NCBI GenBank assembly: GCA_025677815.1
Contig: JAIXMP010000011.1
Location: forward strand, 992,001 to 1,056,000
Origin: Phascolomyces articulosus
Taxonomy: Eukaryota; Mucoromycota; Mucoromycetes; Mucorales; Lichtheimiaceae
Direction of reading: 5' to 3'
Length of the DNA stretch: 64,000 nucleotides
In this document: one piece after another, positions 35,090 through 52,927 of the stretch
How positions within the stretch are numbered: the stretch's first letter is position 1
Layout: every line of letters starts with the position of its first letter
Position numbers and translations under genes: made by a program
Notes under the pieces: generated by a model
Told to the model about the DNA's origin: nothing
Seen by the model: only the letters and a program-made list of their open reading frames with translations
Databases searched by the model: none

Positions 35090-35408
35090 TCTTCATATTA
35101 TTATCATCATTATTATAGACTATATAGCATTTGTATATTTTTTCTTTATTTCATTTCATTATTCTTTTAAAAGTGTACCATGTTTATTATTCTTCTGCAT
35201 TTAATGTACATACTTTGTTTGTATTTTTATTATCAATTATTTTATACATTTCACGTCATATTTCTGTAATATATAATTTTATGTGATTAATAACAATATA
35301 AACAATGTATTTATTCACGTTTATGCTCATTTAACACGTAGTTTGTCTCAATAGTATTGGATGTGTTACTGTTGCCTTAAGAATAAAGTCTTTTTTTCCT
35401 TGACAACA
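35090..35408. other. Arrestin 3' flank
   Basis: About 320 bp of AT-rich DNA with TTATTATCATCATTATTATAG-like sequence just after the stop. No gene seen. Confidence 0.4.
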
Positions 35409-35659
35409 ATGGCTGCTCGCGTTCCCTCACCGCTTGGCATGATATTGAGATCTTGGCAAGTAATTTACTTCAGCGGAAATTCGTATATTATAGCTGATTT
35501 TACAACATTTTTTTTTTATTCAAGAATGCCAAGTTGAAAAAGATAAAAGAAGATCGCCAAGTGGACGCTATGAATGCCAAGTTTAAAAGGGGATGTGTTA
35601 CAAAGAAGATTTGTCATTTTTTGTGTATTGCAAAAATCCCGTCTGATGACGATGATTAG
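35409..35659 (+). CDS. Candidate small two-exon gene, 61 aa
   Basis: ATG at 35409 opens MAARVPSPLGMILRSWQ, followed by a GTAATT donor. After an AG at 35523-35524 the frame continues NAKLKKIKEDRQVDAMNAKF and ends SDDDD then TAG (35657-35659). Both exons are in phase 0 and together give 61 aa, basic in the middle and acidic at the end. The composition is far less AT-driven than the surroundings. No family was recognised. The size and basic helix would suit a small mitochondrial or ribosome-associated protein, but that is a guess. Confidence 0.4.
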
Positions 35660-36273
35660 GTAATACAAGTGAGAATTCTGGGTCAGAAAAAGAAACTACA
35701 ACGCACTTGGAGCAAGTTGTGCCACTTTGTTTTACTCTTTCGACAACACCACTCCATCTGGATAGAGTGATGAAATGGACTGGTATAACTGTTTAAAAAT
35801 AACCTGTTTGAGTGAGAGAAAAGGACCCGTTCATTCGAATAGAGTATTTGTCTATTCTTTGTACACATTCATCTGGTATTTCTGTATGTACCATAACGGT
35901 TACACGACTGATGTCATATGAATTGTAATAAAGCCTCAAGTCTAGCAATGATTAAGCTTTCAATGATTTATATATATTCTTGCTAATAAAAAAGGTTATG
36001 AGCATCATCAATCAAGAATTCTAATATAAATTTGGTTATGCACAGTAGAAATCAGGTTTTTTTTCTTCATGTCAATAAGAAGGATTAAATTTGTTTTGTT
36101 TTAGTAAAAAAAAGTTTATAATGCGATATGTTGTTGATTACCCAACAAGCAACGGTGATCAGAAAATTATGCAGTCGCCAAAAAAGGTGCCGTCCCTCTG
36201 ATTTCTTTTTTCTTTTTTTGAGAACAGACATAGAAAAAAAAATAACCTCTCTTATTCTGTTTTTTTTGCAGGA
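35660..36273. other. Upstream region of the USP7-like gene
   Basis: About 600 bp. A TTTTTTTTGCAG|GA acceptor-like sequence ends 2 bp before the USP7 ATG and could close a 5' UTR intron. No other gene is supported. Confidence 0.4.
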
Positions 36274-41493
<5,220 letters not shown>

Positions 41494-44179
41494 AATAAAA
41501 AAAAAAACCATAAAATTGGATAGCTCTTTCTCTATCACCCCCTCCAAAACTACCTTTCATTTCAATGATTAAACATATATTTCTATAATCAACCTTTCTC
41601 TCCCTCTCTCTCTCGCCCAGCATGGAAAATGTTAAAATGATTAAACATTTGTTGTATAAATACCAATAGCATGAACCACTTGGATTAGAATTATCAATTG
41701 AATGTGGTTTATAATATAGTCTAGTAATATTTACCATAGCTTGGATTTCTTTTTTAACAAATAAATGATACTATATAACGAAAAAAGATATTCTTTTGGA
41801 TGGATAAAACCTGCAGCTTTGACACGCAAGAATTACTTAGCATTCCTATTATAAAACAACCGTTTCTTTCCGATCATGTACGCAAACGCAGTAACTGAAG
41901 AAAATGGTAAATTGATCCAGGACGAAAACTTCATACATACATAGCATCTTCTTTCTCGCCATCTATCTCTTTCTTTATTTATAATCTTATATGTATTCCC
42001 CATGATGGGTACTGGTACAGCAGAATGTGAACCTCTATCCTCCCCTTCATAATCACCATCACCATCATTATTAGCAACATGAAAAGTTTCTAAAAAACGA
42101 CTCCTGAAATCCACCAGTTAACAACCATATCGTGCCCCGGTAATAAAAGAAGGGTGGTTGCCAATCATTCTCGATATGCATAAACACTGGGCTATTGTTG
42201 TGTAAAAATCGATTCTGAATCTGGAGCAAAAAATTTTTTTTTTTTTTTTTTTTTTTGCATTAAACCATTATTATTATTAAAAAAACATACTATAATATGT
42301 ATCATTATTCTCACTAAGCCCAAACGAAGTTAAATTTTTCTACAACAGTCAAACTTGTGAACTTTTTTGGGTGCAATACCTACTTCTTTATTTTTAGGAT
42401 AAAGTAGTTGCTGTGCCAAATTCCTTTTTATCACTTAATTGACACCATACATCATCATCTATTTGTATGAGGAGGATTATCTAGAGTACATATTTGTAAA
42501 TGATAAACCAGAATGGGGCTGAAAAAGTAGTTCGCGTATCATTCATAGGATTTAACGTTTTAGTGTAAACTCTGCACTCTCCTATAATAGAATACCAGTT
42601 TATATCACACACGAAACATTCAAACAGTGTATTTTCCAAACTTTTTGTTGAATCAAGCTTTTTTAAAGTGGATCATCTATTTTGCAATCCTTTTTTTTTT
42701 TTTGTAAAGATGTGTTTGACAAAATTCTGTCTTAAAATCACAATAAATATGATAGCTACAATAAAAAAAAAACACCCAAGGAAACGGATTCTGTACTAAA
42801 GTTAGATAATTTTCGCAAAGGAAAAAGCGTGCACGTGGATAATGATGGGGCGTTGAACTAATATACAATGGAAACCATGGCCAAGGAGAGCCAATAGTAC
42901 TTTTTATACACAAGAAAGGGTTCATTTTTTCATATTACGTATTATTAAATTTAATTTGCATTGTGGTTACTTTTATTGTTTTTATTAAAGATAACCTTAT
43001 CGTAAGTTTTTCTTATATTATTTTCTCATATATCTCAATCCAAGAAAATGTTCTAGTATTAATGTACTTTTCAATTACATAATAGAATATGGACGAAATT
43101 ACATATTCAAAGCATTCCTTTTTTTATGCCTTCAAAGAACCACATCGATCCAGCAAGTTTTCTTCATAATATTCTTTCAAATATATCGTATGTCAGTTGC
43201 GTATATATAACGATAGATGATGAAAAAATCTTAGCTAATATCTTTTACATTTACAACATATTAGAACATCATGGAAAAAACCACATATTCAAAAACAAAA
43301 AAAACACTTATAAGAAATCACATTTTACGATTACATACAAGAAAAATCAGTCCATCAAGTAAGTTGCTATTATATATATAATGTTTTTTTATTGTTAAGG
43401 TAATATACTGTGAAGATTCTAATAATGTATACTATTTTGCTCATCATGTAGATCAAATATGGACTAATCAGAAACCAAGACAAAAGACGAAAAAAAAAAA
43501 TGCTCACAAACATCAAATTCGAAGAGCTACAGCTCACATTAAACAGCAAAAAACAAACAACCGAACAAACGAAAAAACAAAAGAAAAAAACAGAAGAAAA
43601 AACTCCATCGTCAAGATATCATCATCGTCATCCGATTCAAGCAAATCCATACTATTTAACTTTATTACTACTGCGTATCATCAATACCTATTCTTCTAAT
43701 GGAACTAAGTCCAATATTACTAACCCCTACACTCTATTAATATCACAATCCCAAAAAAAAAAGAAAGAAAAAAAATTCATAAGCCATCATCAACACAGTC
43801 AAATAACCAGTTACTAACATTTTCAGGATTATTAGGAAAATATTTTTATTTTTGCAATCGTATTCCTATTCAAGTATATATTTAGATGTATAAACTACAC
43901 CGCCATTTAGCTAGAATAAATAACAACAGTACAAATGCTAAACTAGTAGTAATTTATTATATTAATAAATAAATTGGGTGTATTGATCATTCATCTAATC
44001 AAAGCATCAGTATAATTATTTTTAAATATCGACAATAATAATGGCCAATATAAAAATAACAATGGATATATTATTTAACGAATTATTTTTCCATTCTCTG
44101 AAAACACGAATTAATAAATGCCATTTCACTACCAGTTGTTATCCAAAGGAGTGATATCCTCCATGTCACTCATATCTTT
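41494..44179. other. Long AT-rich gap; no intact gene
   Basis: 2.7 kb with a poly(T) run at 42234-42256, further A/T tracts and only short ORFs. A 93-codon minus ORF (41833-42114) is low complexity at its start. Around 43480-43810 a Lys/Gln/Ser-rich stretch on the plus strand (including [10 protein letters not shown]) might be the eroded N-terminal part of the Num1-like pseudogene. Confidence 0.45.
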
Positions 44180-45890
44180 AAAAATAATGGTAAGGAATTG
44201 GCGGGTGAGCTATTAAATGAAGTACGCAGAAAGCATCAAAGTAAAGATTGATCAATGGCCTTGGAACTTGAAAAAGCGGAAGAACATTACATTGATAGTT
44301 TAACAAAACAATTGAAGCAAAAATCAGAACATGAAGGTATTTTCTCTAAATAGCTATCTTATTCGATCAGCAGAATACAAGTTTTTTTTTGTGAGCTTTA
44401 ATCCGTCTGACAGTAAAAGTGCTTTGTACATGGTGGATTATTATTGTAAAGTATAGAAAAACTCAACGAAGAAGTACGGAATTTGGAATTAGCCAAACAA
44501 GAACTCACACAACAAATGCAAGAATTATCGAAGGATCTATCTAAAGCATTAGCTGAACAAAATCGATGAGAGCGCCAAGAATCATTTACAACCTCCGACC
44601 GAGATGAGGCTTCACAGTTCTCAACTGTGTTGGAATGAAAAAGCAAAGAGAACATGAACAAGAAATTAGTGCTTTACGTATACGTCGTATGATTACTCAA
44701 TTACATCGAAATATCACTGTTTTGCAAAAGCAACAACAGAATAGTGAAAATAAAATGATACATGATCTACCACCACCCACGACACTTCAAGAACCATCGC
44801 CGCAACTTTACAATATCGTATACTACAGATACAATAGCGTCATTCATACCGCATGTATCTAGTGCATCATTTTTTGTACCATTCTCACAGCAGCTGCAAC
44901 ATGACGATCCTTCAAGAATGTTGAATAAATTGCAATTGGAGATCGACATATTAAAAATTTCATTGGAAACATACACACGATATTATTTCTATCCTTGAAC
45001 GTGTGGAGCCTCAAGAAATTGATCAACTTTTAAATGAAGCACAAGAAATAATTGAAGTATTATAGCAGAAATTTCTTGAGAAGAATGTCATAGAAGAAGA
45101 GGAGGAACAAGGGTTGGAAGAGACCCCACTTCCATGGGACATTAGATCACTAGCACCAGTGACAAATCATATTCCTCCTGTACCTTCTCCTACCACATCA
45201 TCCACATCAACACAAAAACCAATCTACCGCGAAAACAATATCGATATCAACATCCGCAACAATTTTGGCACATTTGTTGCAAGATCCAATACATATGTTT
45301 ACAACAATGACAACACTGGTCCCATGACACTGACGATGACAATCCGCAAACCTTAATCAGTCCAACACGTGCCTCTGTCTTTGATTTTGATCCTGCTTTT
45401 ATCAAACATAGCCATTATTACGAAGACCAACAACAACAATAAAGAAAACAATAATTGTGCCACATTAACGACCAATCTTATTCCTGCCGTAACATGTACT
45501 ATAGTTGGTGGGTGGGTGTATAAATATACTCACAAAGTCATAGGCACTGGAATTTCTGAAAAAAAAAACCAAAACAAAACATAAACGCGTCTTTTGGATC
45601 TACCCCTATACATGTACTATGTATTGAAGTACAGAAGAGCCTGTGCTGGATACACATAAAAATGCTTTGGTTCTTTCTTTTCAAGTCATTGCTGATAGGA
45701 TTGATCCACCGAGTATTATGATACAAACACCTCCACGAAGTCTTAAGGTACGATGCTTGGATGAAAGCTTTGAGTTATTTTTTAGTTTGAGATCCAGCAA
45801 CTACTATAACGGCAACGTCGCCTCGTTTTGAACCGAGTGGTAGTTCACCATACTTTCCAACCATGATCTCGTTCTTCTTTATTACGGCGT
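44180..45890 (+). pseudogene. Decayed Num1/Mcp5-like cortical anchor (coiled coil + PH domain)
   Basis: Num1/Mcp5/ApsA proteins anchor dynein and organelles at the cell cortex through an N-terminal coiled coil and a C-terminal lipid-binding PH domain. Coiled-coil fragments occur at 44190-44335 (MALELEKAEEHYIDSLTK) and, after a likely intron, 44455-44630 (NLELAKQELTQQMQELSKDL) and 44635-44760 in another frame. Acidic and Pro/Ser/Thr-rich linker fragments follow (45000-45350). The PH domain begins near 45505 with GGWVYKYTHKVIGTGISE, characteristic of the Mcp5/Num1 PH family. It resumes in a different frame near 45580 (HKRVFWIYPYT) and later reads WMKALSYFLV in a third frame. At least five frame changes and several stops (TGA after MY where the family has Trp; TAG near 45064) show it is dead. 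An intact paralogue elsewhere is expected. Confidence 0.82.
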
Positions 45891-46157
45891 TCACAACCAT
45901 TTGATTTTAAATCATTGACGAGTATTGATAATTCCTCTTCTGCCTCTCAACATAATTCTGCTCTATTTTTTTTTCTTCGAATTTTCCTTTCATCCAAAAA
46001 AAAGAGAAAAAAATAATAGTTAATAGGTTTCTTTTTAATCTTTTCCTTTTAAATAACCACTACCGTCGCGTGGTAAGAAGAAGGAATCTGTTGGGTATAA
46101 TAATAAATAACAAATAAATAAAACAACCAAATATATATATATATATATATATTTGGC
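45891..46157. other. Pseudogene / Rab11 3' gap
   Basis: AT-rich, with a (TA)n tract at about 46132-46152 just past the Rab11 stop. No gene seen. Confidence 0.5.
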
Positions 46158-47368
46158 TTAACAACATCCTCCTTGTTTTTGTTCAGGTTGTTGCGATACA
46201 GAAATCGTTTCACCTGCCGTTGGTTTAATATCACTATTGGATGATTCAAGTGCTTTATTGGATACAATGCGATAGATTTCTATGGATACCATTTATTATT
46301 ATTAATATAAAGTTTTTTTTTTGAATCATACACTTAACTTATAGTTTACCTGTCAGGATACGTTGAAATGCAAGTTCGACATTACTCGAATCCAGAGCAG
46401 ATGTTTCAATAAATGAGAGTCCATTATCAGCTATAAAGTATTTATTATATCAATAAAGTAAATGATTACTTGAGACAGATTTACATTTTTTTTTACCTGC
46501 GAATTGTTTGGCTTCCTCCGTAGGAACAGCCCTTAAATGCTTCAAATCACTCTTATTTCCCACCAACATAACCACGATATTAGCATCCGCATGGTCTCGT
46601 AATTCTTTAAGCCAACGAGTAACATTTTCATAAGTGGCATATTTTGCAATATCATAGACAAGGAGTGCACCCACAGCACCACGATAATACCTAAAAAAAA
46701 AACAAATTGGGAATCGTTTGTATATGTAATAAGGTTAGTCTTTCGGAACATATTCAATCAATATATATATAAAGTAAACTTACGCGCTTGTAATGGCTCG
46801 GTAACGTTCCTGACCCGCTGCAAAAAAAAAAAAGTCAGAAAAAAAAACCTTAATTTTTCTTCATATGAATCTGACTATGTTTTTTTTTTTTTTTACCTGT
46901 ATCCCAAATTTGAGCCTTGACAGTTTTATTATCCACTTGAACAGTACGAGTAGCAAATTCTACACCAATGGTACTCTTGGATTCTCTAATATTATCATTA
47001 GGGTCAGTCTTTTTGAAATATCTTTCACTAAAATGAAAAAGAAAAAAAAAAGTGGGGAGCTTTTACAAATTAAATTCATTACGAGTAAACCGAGCCAATA
47101 GGTTGGTCTTGCCTATAAAAATATATATTTATATATATTTTTTGCCGCGCGTGTTATTAATAAAGAGATGTATGGCATTTATCGTCCCACAATATTTTAT
47201 CTGGGAGATTATATAGAATACATACCAACACCAGAATCACCAATAAGGACAACTGTTTCAAAAATTGAGATAACAATAAATATAAAATGAATGAATTCAA
47301 AGTCTAGATATAAAGGATATATATAGGTTACCTTTGAAAAGATAATCGTATTCGTCGTCTCGACTCAT
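46158..47368 (-). CDS. Rab11-family GTPase (Ypt3/Ypt31-like), 8 exons
   Basis: Rab11 GTPases drive traffic from the trans-Golgi and recycling endosomes to the growing surface. Exons (minus): 47368-47332, 47252-47226, 47112-47067, 46985-46897, 46817-46784, 46690-46497, 46430-46350, 46279-46158; 209 aa. P-loop [15 protein letters not shown], switch [13 protein letters not shown], switch [27 protein letters not shown] and ETSAL are canonical. The tail ends GGCC, a double-geranylgeranylation motif. Exon 4 has two usable acceptors 42 nt apart: the proximal one (46985) gives the canonical NLESKST, the distal one (47027) would add 14 residues in frame. The start is the only ATG giving [14 protein letters not shown]. 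Divergent from the CCCH gene. Confidence 0.95.
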
Positions 47369-48031
47369 AATGATAAAAGGAAAAGAAAAAGCAAGAAGAA
47401 GCAAATGGTTTTTTTTACGCCCTGGTTTTTTTGTTGTTTTTTTTGTTTGAAGAACTGGGTTTGAAAGAAACTTGTCTTATAAAATACATTTGGATTTACT
47501 ACTAGTAACTCAATGATGTGATGATGATGTTGATGATAATGTTGGCTTTATAATAATAAAAACGATGGACGATGCAGTATTGTTTGGATCGGGTTTTCTA
47601 TTTCTATATAATACATCACCCGTGATGGACAGGGTTCCCTTTATTCAATAATAATAATAATAATGAATAACGTTCCCCTTTCCTGTACACAATCAATGAA
47701 AGATATACATATGATTGAATGTCAATTTAAGAAAGAAAACATTCATATTTGTAAATGATGAATGGTTAAAAAAGAAAAAGGAGAAAGAGAAAGAAGCTCC
47801 TGACTATAATAATGAAAAATGACAACTTGTTTTGTAATCATAGTAAAAATCATATCATTCTCTATAAAGAAGCGGAATTTGAATAAATAAAAAAAAAAGA
47901 AAGAGGGGTTTTTTTATAATCAATAATAATAATAATATTTTTTTTTTTTCTTTTTTCTTTTCTCTTTTTTTCCCTTCTTCTTTTTTCTTATATCAAAAGT
48001 TTTTTTTTTATATACTTCTTTACCTGCCCTT
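47369..48031. promoter_or_regulatory. Divergent promoter region, Rab11 / CCCH protein
   Basis: About 660 bp with long poly(T) and TTTTCTTTT tracts at 47937-48010 directly upstream of the CCCH start, and a matching T-rich block on the plus strand near 47410-47450. ATAATAATAATAATAATGA repeats lie near 47649-47665. No gene seen. Confidence 0.45.
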
Positions 48032-49539
48032 ATGGCATTCTCTAGAAACATGTTTGCACGGCCTAGTGTCGTTATTGTAAGCACGTTTGTAATTACTCTT
48101 GGTTCAGTTCTTTGTTACAAATATCTTACAAGTAAGTTTCTTTTTATTTATAAACGCGCCCTATCCATTTCTTTTTCAACAAAAAAAGAAAAAGAAAAAG
48201 AAAGCCTTTTGTTTTTTCCTTAACTACCTGATGGATAACTTATATCGTTTCATGATATGAATCAAATAGAAGATTCCCATAGTACCCGGTCACTGCCCGG
48301 TAACAACAAGAATGCTCATTCGGAGAATAAGGTCAGTAAAAAAAAAATATAGTCAGCCACCCAGTTCGTCTTGATTGCGTTTATTTCACACACACAAATC
48401 TCTTTTCTGTTTATACTATCCATACTTTTTTCAAAAAAAAAAAAAATTGACATGGCAACAAACCCCATTTTTTTGTTACACAGAAATCGGAGAACGATCC
48501 GACCACTGTCACGCCTGACATCAACAACAAAAAAAATGAACCTAAGGATGAAACAACAACAACAACGACTACTGCTACAACTATTGAACAACCTACTGAA
48601 CAACCTGAAAAGAAAGAAACTGAATCCATTACTATTCAAAATGAATCAACCACTTGCCAGGAACCTATTACCACTGCTACTAGAACAATGACGACCGAAA
48701 AACAACCACTTGATAATAATACAAAGAATGAAGAAGAAGATTATGTTGTTGTTACTAAAGTGACTGAAATAGTTACTGAACAACAAAAACCTACTGTCGA
48801 AATCACTGAACAACAACAAACGATCAAGGAAACAATTGTTCCTTCTTCACCTACACCTGTTGCATCCTCTAGTACCACATCTTCTTCTTCTGCATCAGCA
48901 AAACAAGAAGAACGATCATACCCAGCCACTTCCTCTTCTTCTTCTGGAAATGATGCCTCATCCAATAATAATAACACCAAATCTTCTTCTTATTGGCAAC
49001 AACCTCAAAATGAACCTATGCCACAATACAGTATGGGATGGCCTTCTTTGATCAATATTCCTGAATTTCAGTATAATAAACCATTGCCATTGCCTGTTCA
49101 TCAACAACCTATGAGTTTATATTCTGTGGAAGCAGGTGATGCTGTGGCTGCTCAACAACAACCTCAACAAAAAGCTCGTCAAAATAATAATAATAATAAT
49201 ATTACAAATGGTAACGGTAAAAAGGCAGCAAGTCGACGAGGTACTGGAAAAAAGAGATTGACTCGATTAGAAATGATTGAAGATCAACGTCAAACATATA
49301 CACCACCCATGAAATCACGTTGTGATTATTGGCCCACTTGTAGTAATCGTAATTGCAAGTTTAGACATCCTGTCAAACCATGCCGGTAAAGTATCATAGT
49401 TATTATTATTATTTTTTCCCACACAAAAAAAAAAAAAAAAAAAACTGAAACTCACTCAATCTTTATATATAGTGCTGGTGATGAATGTAGTTTTGGTAAT
49501 CGATGTATGTTTTTGCATCCACGCGATTACTATGATTAA
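48032..49539 (+). CDS. Membrane-anchored protein with two Nab2-type CCCH zinc fingers
   Basis: Exons 48032-48131, 48270-48331, 48484-49385 and 49473-49539 join in phase to 376 aa. A hydrophobic N-terminal segment (about 12-30; VVIVSTFVITLGSVLCYKY) predicts a signal anchor. A long low-complexity region follows, rich in Thr, Ser, Gln, Glu and Asn. At the C-terminus two zinc fingers sit back to back, CDYWPTCSNRNCKFRH (C-x5-C-x4-C-x3-H) and CRAGDECSFGNRCMFLH (C-x5-C-x5-C-x3-H). This is the spacing of Nab2/ZC3H14 fingers, which bind poly(A) RNA. The second finger is split by the last intron, whose presence is confirmed by finger completion. A basic stretch (KKAASRRGTGKKRLTR) precedes the fingers. 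An RNA-binding protein tethered to a membrane is the inferred picture. The first two exons are less certain than the last two. Confidence 0.82.
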
Positions 49540-52500
49540 ATAGTAATAATAATATCAACAAAAATAACCCATTCAAAACACGTATATATATATATATATA
49601 TACGTAACAACATATATATTTCAACAAAAAAACATTCCTTTTTTTTTCTTTTGTAGTTACATACTTGCATGTTCTTTTAACACGAATTTTTTTTATATAC
49701 AAAAAACAACACAAAGTATTATTTCCCTTTTATTTACCTATTCAACCCCACATTCAAAAAAAAGTTCTTGTAGTATATTATTTCTTTTTCTTTTTCATTT
49801 ATATTATCTATATTTTTTCTTTCTGCACACACAACACACACGCACACACAACACACACGCACACACACACAAAATATCGATATATATATCTATATCTATA
49901 TAAAGTATTAAAAACGAGGAGTAAACGTTATACTCTTCTCTCTTTATCATTTTATAGTTATATCATCATCATTATCCAAATGGATATAGTATAAACATGT
50001 GAATCGGGAAAAGGGAGTCTTTTTTTTCCCTCTTACGCGATACTTATATACATTATGATATAGAATGTAGATATATAGAGATTTTTTTTGTATATTACAA
50101 ACAGATTATTATATATACATTTGTGCTCAATTGACAGCTTAGTAAAAACAACTTTCATGTTGAGAACTTTTTTTTTATACATGATATAAAGTAATCTTGG
50201 GATGATCTGTTATAACTTGAATAATATTAAATATTATGATATTTGGAAAGTCATCTATTATATATCAATGTATCCTACCTTTTTGTAATAAACTAAAGGC
50301 CATTCGTTATTTTTTTACTCTTTTACTTGCTAAGCATTTCTTCCATGAAGGTGTTATAACATGTTATGGTTTCCATGTGGTAAAGTTGTATCACAACACT
50401 ATTATCACAACTCGGATCAAAAACTGAATACAATAATAACAAAAAGTGTTCGTGTCTATTTATTACTAAGAAACCCAAGAACAAGATATTTTTCTTTTGG
50501 TGTATTTTCTCAGCCAGTTGAAATCAATGTCGCTTGGTAACAATATTAATGTCACATGTCCGAAAATTAAGGTCATATAAGTAGAAGAAATTTCACCATC
50601 ATGGGCCCATACGCGAGAGTGGTATTTAGTTTATTATTATTATTATTACGACGAAGATGATGATTCTTTTTTTTATGTGTCAATTGTAAGATCCATCCGA
50701 TAGTGTCATTTCCAGCACTCTCACCGTTGTAGACATTAACTACAGTAGTCCCTCACTTCAAACAAGTGTCCATTGGTCTTCATCAGAAGCGTTCGCCATA
50801 TCTATCAAGTAACTTAGGTCGCATCTATTTAAAACAAAAAGGGTTAGCATAATATGCAGTTAAACAAACTCATCCATATTACTCTCAACCTATATAACTT
50901 TTTTTTTACCTTATTATTCATTCTTCCTCTCTTGTCATTTTGTTTCTTCCATTGAAGGTTCTTTGTCTCTTCGGTTGTAATACTGAGTAATTTGGATTTT
51001 TGTTTGTTGTTGGATATATCATTAAAAAGAACGACATCAAAGAACAATAGCATGAAAATTATACATAATTGTAAAATCAAAAAGGTACAATAGTTTTCCA
51101 AAAAAAAAAGATTCGATCCTTCCAATTTTTGAATTTTTAAACACAAACCATAGTACTTCGTCATCTTTAGCTTCGGTATCATTAGTTTCGGTATTATCAT
51201 TAGCTTATTCATCATCATCTTTCGTATTATCTTGATCATTGATATATAAAAAAAAGAGTTAATAGAAAAAAAAATACTTAATAACTCACCTTCTTTTGTG
51301 TAGTATAAAATGGTTTTGTAATATCAGAGTGTAATATTATATCTTTGCTTTCATCGTTATCATGTCTTAACTTATTTATCTTTTTAATCCAAAGTACGTA
51401 CTACTCTAACGTTTGGTACTAAGAATTTGTATCTTTGTAAGAATTTTTACGACTTTCTTGTTCAAATTGTTTTTTTTTTGGAACATTACTCCTTCACGTG
51501 CATGTTCTAGTTAATATTTTTCAATGAATGTATTCATGAACAAGTCTTTGACTGACTTATTTTTGAAAAAAAGCATTGATTTTTGAACAGTACATCACAA
51601 GCGTAAGGGGAACTGATTGTGAATGGTTTGAATTTTTTTTTTTTTTTTTGGAAAAGTGGTGTACTCAATAGCAGGTTTCATTTTTCAGTTCAGCGCCGTT
51701 CCTTGAGAAACAATGAATGCGGGATCTTCAACAGAAGACAGTTAGACCTGGAAAATGTATTGACATGTACATCTTTTCACACTACCTTTTTGAGAGCCAT
51801 TCAAGGCTTAATATGGGAGTGTTTTTTTGTACGTGAATTGTTAGGCATGGGTTACAAATGAGGTGTATTAAGGATGAGAAGGTTGAAAGTAACAAAAAAA
51901 AAAAAGCAAGTTGTCAATTTTCTAACACATAACATCATCATTTTTGATGTAATACTATGTGTCAATGCGCTTACATCATTCGAAAGCGTCTCAAGCTGAA
52001 ATCTGAGAGAGCCATTTTCACTTTTTGTAAATGAAAATATTACCTCCAACCTGCAAGTAAAGGAAAAGCAACGGGCATTTTAGTAATCTTTTACCTTGTT
52101 TTTTAGCTTTAATGAGTGCGATATACGAAGAAACTAAAGACGAAGATGATTTTTTGGTACGTCACAATTGGATTGGAAGAAAGGGGATGAGGTCTATTGA
52201 AGAACGAAAGGGGATTGTATTATCTTGAAAATGAAGATCAAGAAAAAAGATCTTTTTTTTTTATTTCATGTTAATAATAATTTTTGATCATTAACTGTAA
52301 TCTCCCATAACACCAAAACCCAGTGCTTAGAACACGATGTTCCACTTTTTCGAACAAAGAATATATAAACTTAAAACACCACTAATAGCAATACCAATAA
52401 CACGCGTGGACATATCCAATATCGTACTTGCAGAGACTATACAAGTGATTGCTAGCGAAATCCTTGAATGAATCTATATCTTCCCTAAATAAATAAAATT

Positions 52501-52927
52501 AGAATGACCATTTGGATGATGAATAATGAAATTATTTCGGATTATATGAAATTATTTGCTTTAAAGTTACGCCAAGGGAATCAAATCTGTTGTCAACATA
52601 TATATTATTGTGTGGGGGAGTTTGGGGGAGAGGGGGGGGGGAGGGAAAGTTGGGTAAAGAGTAATTGAACTACACTTTATAAAGAAATCCTTTTGAAATT
52701 TGCATTTGTCATTGAAAATGACACTTGCTGAGATTATTTGGTTATACATATACTCTATTTCCTAAAAAAAACATTGATAGTAATGGGAAAACTATAATTG
52801 CCTATTTGCTTTATATAAAGACAAATAGCAGTAAAACATCTCTCTCTCACACTTTTCTTCTTCTTTTTTTCTTCTTCTTCTTGTACTTCTTCTTCTTGTA
52901 CTTCTTACATTGAAAAAGACTTGCACT
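49540..52927. other. Long AT-rich gap with microsatellites; no gene supported
   Basis: 3.4 kb containing a (TA)n tract near 49584-49602, a (CA)n tract at 49825-49870, a G-rich run near 52613-52645 and many poly(T) runs. A minus-strand stretch at 51240-51130 encodes an acidic Asp/Asn/Thr-rich segment in one frame but is interrupted. No domain was recognised in any ORF here. Confidence 0.45.
49825..49870. repeat. (CA)n microsatellite, interrupted
   Basis: About 46 bp of CACACA units with two CACACG interruptions. Confidence 0.9.

Noticed and set aside
41833..42114. 93-codon minus-strand ORF downstream of the USP7-like gene
   Set aside because: Acidic start but no recognised domain, and it overlaps repetitive intergenic DNA.
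48316..48980. Antisense and alternate-frame ORFs over the CCCH gene
   Set aside because: Shadows of CAA/ACA/TCT-rich codons in the real gene.
50844..51239. 131-codon minus-strand ORF
   Set aside because: Lys/Ile/Met-rich shadow of a degenerate GAT/AAT-rich stretch; the alternative frame is interrupted.
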